From Alistipes sp. (GTDB taxonomy: Bacteria; Bacteroidota; Bacteroidia; Bacteroidales; Rikenellaceae), in the NCBI GenBank assembly GCA_017384185.1, contig JAFNUH010000240.1, positions 1 through 9,432 of the forward strand: a stretch of DNA of 9,432 bases, written 5' to 3'. Each line of letters starts with the position of its first letter. The stretch's first letter is position 1. The position numbers and the translations under genes were made by a program. Shown one piece after another: positions 6,763-9,432 of this stretch. The notes beneath the pieces were generated by a model. It ran no database searches. It was not told the origin of the DNA and was given only the letters and a program-made list of their open reading frames with translations.

Positions 6763-7886
6763 TGCCGTCACGAAGATTAAAGATTTTAGCCAACTTCTGC
6801 CGCATATTTGCTGGTCTGGTCTTTGCCTTTTCGGGTTTCGTTAAGGCTGTTGACCCGTGGGGCACGGCACTCAAGGTTAACGAGTATCTTTCGATATATG
6901 GTTTTGAGGAGCTGCAGCCTGCAAGTATGGTATTCTCTATATGGCTGTGCGGTGCTGAGTTGATGATGGGTCTGATGCTTATCTTCAGAGTGCGAACACG
7001 ACTTATCTCAATCTTCGCTCTGCTGTCGATGACCTTCTTTACAATACTAACATTCCTTAGTGCTACGTGGATACCTGTCGAGGATTGTGGTTGCTTTGGC
7101 GATGCGCTGAAGCTCTCACCGTGGGAGACCTTCTTTAAGAATCTGTTTATCCTGCCGATGGTCATCGTTGTATGGTATCGCTATCGCCATCAGCGAATAT
7201 TGGATTTCACCCGCCTGGAGGTAGCTTTGACCGTACTCTTCTGTTCGCTGGCTATGGGTGTGGGTACCTACTGTTACTTTAACCTGCCGTTGATAGATTT
7301 CCTTCCCTATAAGGAGGGTGCAAATATCTATCAGATGATTGAGGCGCAGCACGATACGGGCGTTGAGGAGATGTCCGAGGAGGAGTATGTCCTCGTCTAT
7401 CGTAACCGTCGCACGGGTAAGTTGCGTGAGTTCTCAATAGATGATAAGGAGTGGCAGGATGATAAGAAGTGGGAGTGGGTAGAGACCCGTGTTGATAATG
7501 AAATATCGCCCATACAGACACTCGTTAGCGAGTTCTCAATTTCGGATGTTGAGGGCAACGTGACACGTGAGATTTTGACCCATAAAGGTCGCCTGTATCT
7601 AATCTGCGTTACAAACTTTAATAAGATTAGTGGCGATTGTCGTCGTCGTATGCGCTCTGTGGTGGAGCAGGCTGAGGCAGATGGTGGTATGGTGGTGTGC
7701 ATCACGCCGCAACCGCTGCGGGAGGTAACATATTATAGCTTCGATGGTAGCGATATGGTGAGATGCTATAATATTGATGCTACGGTTCTAAAGACTATGC
7801 TGCGTGCAAACAACGGCTTGGTAGTCTTGGATGATGGCGTTATCACGGGAAAGTATAATTGTCGCAACATCAATTTTGAGCAGTAA
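6762..7886 (+). CDS. MauE/DoxX-like membrane protein with thioredoxin-like tail (BT_3928-like)
   Basis: The 374-residue protein has an N-terminal membrane part with about five helices (roughly 12-30, 54-75, 79-103, 123-139, 150-172) and a soluble part from about 180 to the end. The membrane part begins with RIFAGLVFAFSGFVKAVDP, a DoxX/MauE-type start, and has DCGCFGD (108-114) after the third helix. That cysteine pair motif is seen in MauE-related proteins linked to disulfide chemistry. The tail has a thioredoxin-like pattern: YLICVTNF near 279-286, and NGLVVLDDGVITGKY near 351-365 resembling the end of such folds. It lacks a CxxC site; C293 and C313 are isolated. NCBI families of this shape are named after BT_3928, and their function is unknown. 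It begins in a TAATG overlap with tmk, so the two are co-translated. A redox role is inference. Confidence 0.75.
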   Translation: MPSRRLKILANFCRIFAGLVFAFSGFVKAVDPWGTALKVNEYLSIYGFEELQPASMVFSIWLCGAELMMGLMLIFRVRTRLISIFALLSMTFFTILTFLSATWIPVEDCGCFGDALKLSPWETFFKNLFILPMVIVVWYRYRHQRILDFTRLEVALTVLFCSLAMGVGTYCYFNLPLIDFLPYKEGANIYQMIEAQHDTGVEEMSEEEYVLVYRNRRTGKLREFSIDDKEWQDDKKWEWVETRVDNEISPIQTLVSEFSISDVEGNVTREILTHKGRLYLICVTNFNKISGDCRRRMRSVVEQAEADGGMVVCITPQPLREVTYYSFDGSDMVRCYNIDATVLKTMLRANNGLVVLDDGVITGKYNCRNINFEQ

Positions 7887-7892
7887 GATAGC

Positions 7893-7924
7893 TCTATACG
7901 ACGATACATATAGATTGGTATAGA
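7893..7924. repeat. 7-bp inverted repeat TCTATAC / GTATAGA in spacer
   Basis: TCTATAC (7893-7899) and GTATAGA (7918-7924) are exact reverse complements 18 nt apart, between the end of the MauE/DoxX-like gene and the terminator hairpin. The arms are AT-rich, so a stable RNA stem is doubtful. A binding site for a regulator of the efflux genes, or chance, are both possible. Confidence 0.25.
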
Positions 7925-7958
7925 AATTGACCTTTGCACGGCGAAGGTCAATTTTTTT
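7924..7958 (+). terminator. Hairpin and T-run ending the suf-tmk operon, in front of the efflux genes
   Basis: AAATTGACCTT (7924-7934) pairs with AAGGTCAATTT (7944-7954). Further pairing inside (a T-G, a G-C and a C-G) leaves a loop as small as 3 nt. Seven Ts run from 7952 to 7958. It lies 37 nt after the upstream stop and only 6 nt before the next ATG at 7965, so it either ends the suf-tmk operon, acts as an attenuator for the efflux genes, or both. GACCTTTGC (7929-7937) in its left arm differs from the -7 promoter consensus at one base. Confidence 0.75.
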
Positions 7959-7964
7959 ATTCCT

Positions 7965-9008
7965 ATGTGTAGACGTATAACTCTATTTTGTATTCTATTT
8001 TCTGTTGCTATAACTTCTCTTGCGTGCCGAGAACGAAAGATTGAGGCAAGGGACGTACCTACAGTCAAGGTTGCCACGGTGCGTGCGGTGGATTATGTGG
8101 ACCGAGATTTTGCAGGTATGGCAACGGCGGACGATGCTGTAAATCTTGCTTTTAAGATTTCGGGGCGTGTGGCGAGCGTCGATGTCTCGAAGGGGCAGTA
8201 TGTAAATAAAGGTGAACTGCTTTCGCAGCTCGACCCACGTGATGTGGAGTTGCAGGTGGCTGCCGACAAGGCGCAGTATGAGCGAGCCGAGTCGCAGTAT
8301 GAGCGTATGAAGCGTCTGCTTGCACACGAGGCGGTGTCGCAACAGGAGTTCGAGGTTGCACAGACGGCATATGTGCAGGCAAAATCGCAGTATGAGAACT
8401 CAAAGGATTTGCTTCAAGACACCAAGTTGCGTGCTCCCTTTGCAGGCGTTATAGAACGTACATATGTCGATGCCTATCAACGTGTCTCGTCGGGAGAGAC
8501 AATCCTGCGACTTGTCAATCCTATAAGTACAACAGTTGAGTTTACTATGCCTGAGAGTAGTATGGCTCTGCTCGGTGACACTCTTACACGTTTCTATGTT
8601 ACTTTCGACAACTATCCTAAAATTCGTTTCTCGGCTCATCTCGGAACCTACGCAAAGACTGCCTCCGATGCCTCGGGTTTTCCCGTTTCGATAAAGTTGG
8701 ATAGGGCAGAGGTTGTTCCGTATAATATTTCGCCGGGTATGACCTGCCAGATAACAATCCGTTCTGCCGAGCGCTCTGCCGATGAGGTGGCAGTGCCGCT
8801 TACTGCGGTATATGCTCCTGCCGAGGGTGGAGAGTATGTATGGGTCGTCGATGGTGGTCGGGTGGAGCGTCAAGCCGTAGTGCTGGGTGATGTTTTCGGT
8901 CGTGATATGGTCACAGTGCGCAAGGGCTTGAGTGTTGGAGATGTGGTGGTTACGGCTGGTATCTATCGTCTGCAAGAGGGCGAGGAGGTAAAGGTTATAA
9001 ATCGTTGA
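7965..9008 (+). CDS. RND efflux periplasmic adaptor (membrane fusion protein), lipoprotein
   Basis: This is the AcrA/MexA-type adaptor that joins an inner-membrane RND pump to an outer-membrane channel. The 347-residue protein starts with a signal peptide (RRITLFCILFSVAITSLA) and a probable lipidation cysteine C21, so it is likely anchored to the inner membrane facing the periplasm; the lipobox SLAC is not perfect. Domains follow the family order: first half of the lipoyl domain with FKISGRVASVDVSKGQYVNKG (63-83), coiled-coil hairpin (about 93-150, rich in Ala, Gln and Glu), second half with KLRAPFAGVIE (154-164), beta-barrel (about 190-270), and membrane-proximal domain (about 275-345). No in-frame start lies upstream. 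The RND pump gene follows 4 nt later. The substrate cannot be told. Confidence 0.93.
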   Translation: MCRRITLFCILFSVAITSLACRERKIEARDVPTVKVATVRAVDYVDRDFAGMATADDAVNLAFKISGRVASVDVSKGQYVNKGELLSQLDPRDVELQVAADKAQYERAESQYERMKRLLAHEAVSQQEFEVAQTAYVQAKSQYENSKDLLQDTKLRAPFAGVIERTYVDAYQRVSSGETILRLVNPISTTVEFTMPESSMALLGDTLTRFYVTFDNYPKIRFSAHLGTYAKTASDASGFPVSIKLDRAEVVPYNISPGMTCQITIRSAERSADEVAVPLTAVYAPAEGGEYVWVVDGGRVERQAVVLGDVFGRDMVTVRKGLSVGDVVVTAGIYRLQEGEEVKVINR

Positions 9009-9012
9009 TGGG

Positions 9013-9432
9013 ATGATGATTTCGGAGTACTCGTTGCGCCATCGCACTATCGTTTATTTTGTGCTGGCGCTCTTTGTTGTGGGTGGTGTATGGTCGTTTG
9101 TAAAGATGGGTAAGAAGGAGGACTCAACCTTCGTACTCAAGACAGCCGTTGTGACTTGCCCCTATGCTGGAGCTACGCCCTACGAGGTCGAGCAACTTAT
9201 CTCGGAGCCCGTAGCTCGTGAGTTACAGTCGATGCGTAAGGTCAAGAAGGTGACCTCAGAGTCTTACTACGGCTTCTCGAAGATTATGGTTGAGTTGGAG
9301 GCTGGAACACGTGCCACAGAGATCCCTCAGCTCTGGGATGAGTTGCGCCGCAAGGTGATGAATGTCAGCTCGCAACTCCCTACGGGCGCAGGGCCTCTTA
9401 GTGTTAATGACGATTTTAGTGATGTCTATGGA
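9013..9432 (+). CDS. RND efflux transporter permease, N-terminal part (cut by window end)
   Basis: The reading frame is open from the ATG at 9013 to the window edge (140 codons); a complete RND pump has about 1000 residues or more. The N-terminus has a short cytoplasmic stretch and a first membrane helix (about 13-30, IVYFVLALFVVGGVWSF). The start of the first periplasmic porter domain follows: TCPYAGATPYEVEQLISEPV (48-67) is the family's conserved block after the first helix. It would use the proton gradient to export compounds with the adaptor encoded just upstream; this pairing is the standard RND arrangement. A second ATG at 9016 is an equally possible start. The ATG at 9008 is not used, since a stop follows after one more codon. 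Substrate unknown; an outer-membrane channel gene may follow beyond the window. Confidence 0.93.
   Translation, partial: MMISEYSLRHRTIVYFVLALFVVGGVWSFVKMGKKEDSTFVLKTAVVTCPYAGATPYEVEQLISEPVARELQSMRKVKKVTSESYYGFSKIMVELEAGTRATEIPQLWDELRRKVMNVSSQLPTGAGPLSVNDDFSDVYG

Noticed and set aside
9008..9016. Overlapping ATG at the adaptor stop as the pump start
   Set aside because: ATG-GGA-TGA terminates at once; the open frame begins at 9013 or 9016.
8400..9047. Minus-strand open frame of 215 codons opposite the efflux adaptor
   Set aside because: It is antisense to a clear adaptor gene and runs across the junction with the pump gene; no recognisable product.
1..9432. CRISPR arrays, insertion sequences, phage or toxin-antitoxin genes
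   Set aside because: I saw no regularly spaced repeats, no terminal inverted repeats around a transposase and no such proteins; although a tRNA is present, there is no integrase or duplicated tRNA end nearby.

Overview
The window looks like a chromosomal segment from a member of the Bacteroidota, most likely Bacteroidales. Rikenellaceae/Alistipes-like is a guess that cannot be settled from this stretch. The grounds are: promoters of the TAnnTTTGC (-7) type, one with a well-spaced TTTG (-33) box; A-rich leaders almost without Shine-Dalgarno sequences; a tRNA without an encoded CCA end; and protein types typical of the phylum (DUF5009/NagX-like membrane acyltransferase, BT_3928-like DoxX/MauE protein, lipoprotein-type RND adaptor).

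Layout. Positions 1-204 are AT-rich and hold no gene I can support. A tRNA-Ser(GCU) gene lies on the minus strand (258-345), with its own promoter (373-404) and a strong hairpin terminator (205-241). A spacer of about 250 bp separates it from a plus-strand gene for a polytopic membrane acyltransferase (593-1696), which ends at a strong terminator (1706-1751). The tail of that terminator abuts the promoter of the next unit.

That unit (1780-7886) reads as one operon of six genes: sufB, sufC, a short sufD, sufS, tmk (dTMP kinase), and a membrane protein with a MauE/DoxX-like region and a periplasmic or cytoplasmic thioredoxin-like tail. Gaps are 39, 2, 1 and 36 nt and then a 1-nt overlap, and no terminator is visible inside. 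SufB and SufD form the scaffold on which Fe-S clusters are built, SufC supplies ATPase activity, and SufS takes sulfur from cysteine. No SufE/SufU sulfur shuttle or A-type carrier is encoded here. The operon ends at a hairpin plus T-run (7924-7958), which sits only 6 nt before the start codon of the next gene.

The last unit is the start of an RND efflux operon: a lipoprotein periplasmic adaptor (7965-9008) and the first 140 codons of the RND pump (9013 to the window end).

Most of this is housekeeping content. I found no clearly new system. The points worth a second look are the strongly shortened SufD, the attachment of tmk and a redox-type membrane protein to the suf operon, and two very compact terminator/promoter junctions, one with a possible operator at the suf start and one with a possible attenuator before the efflux genes.
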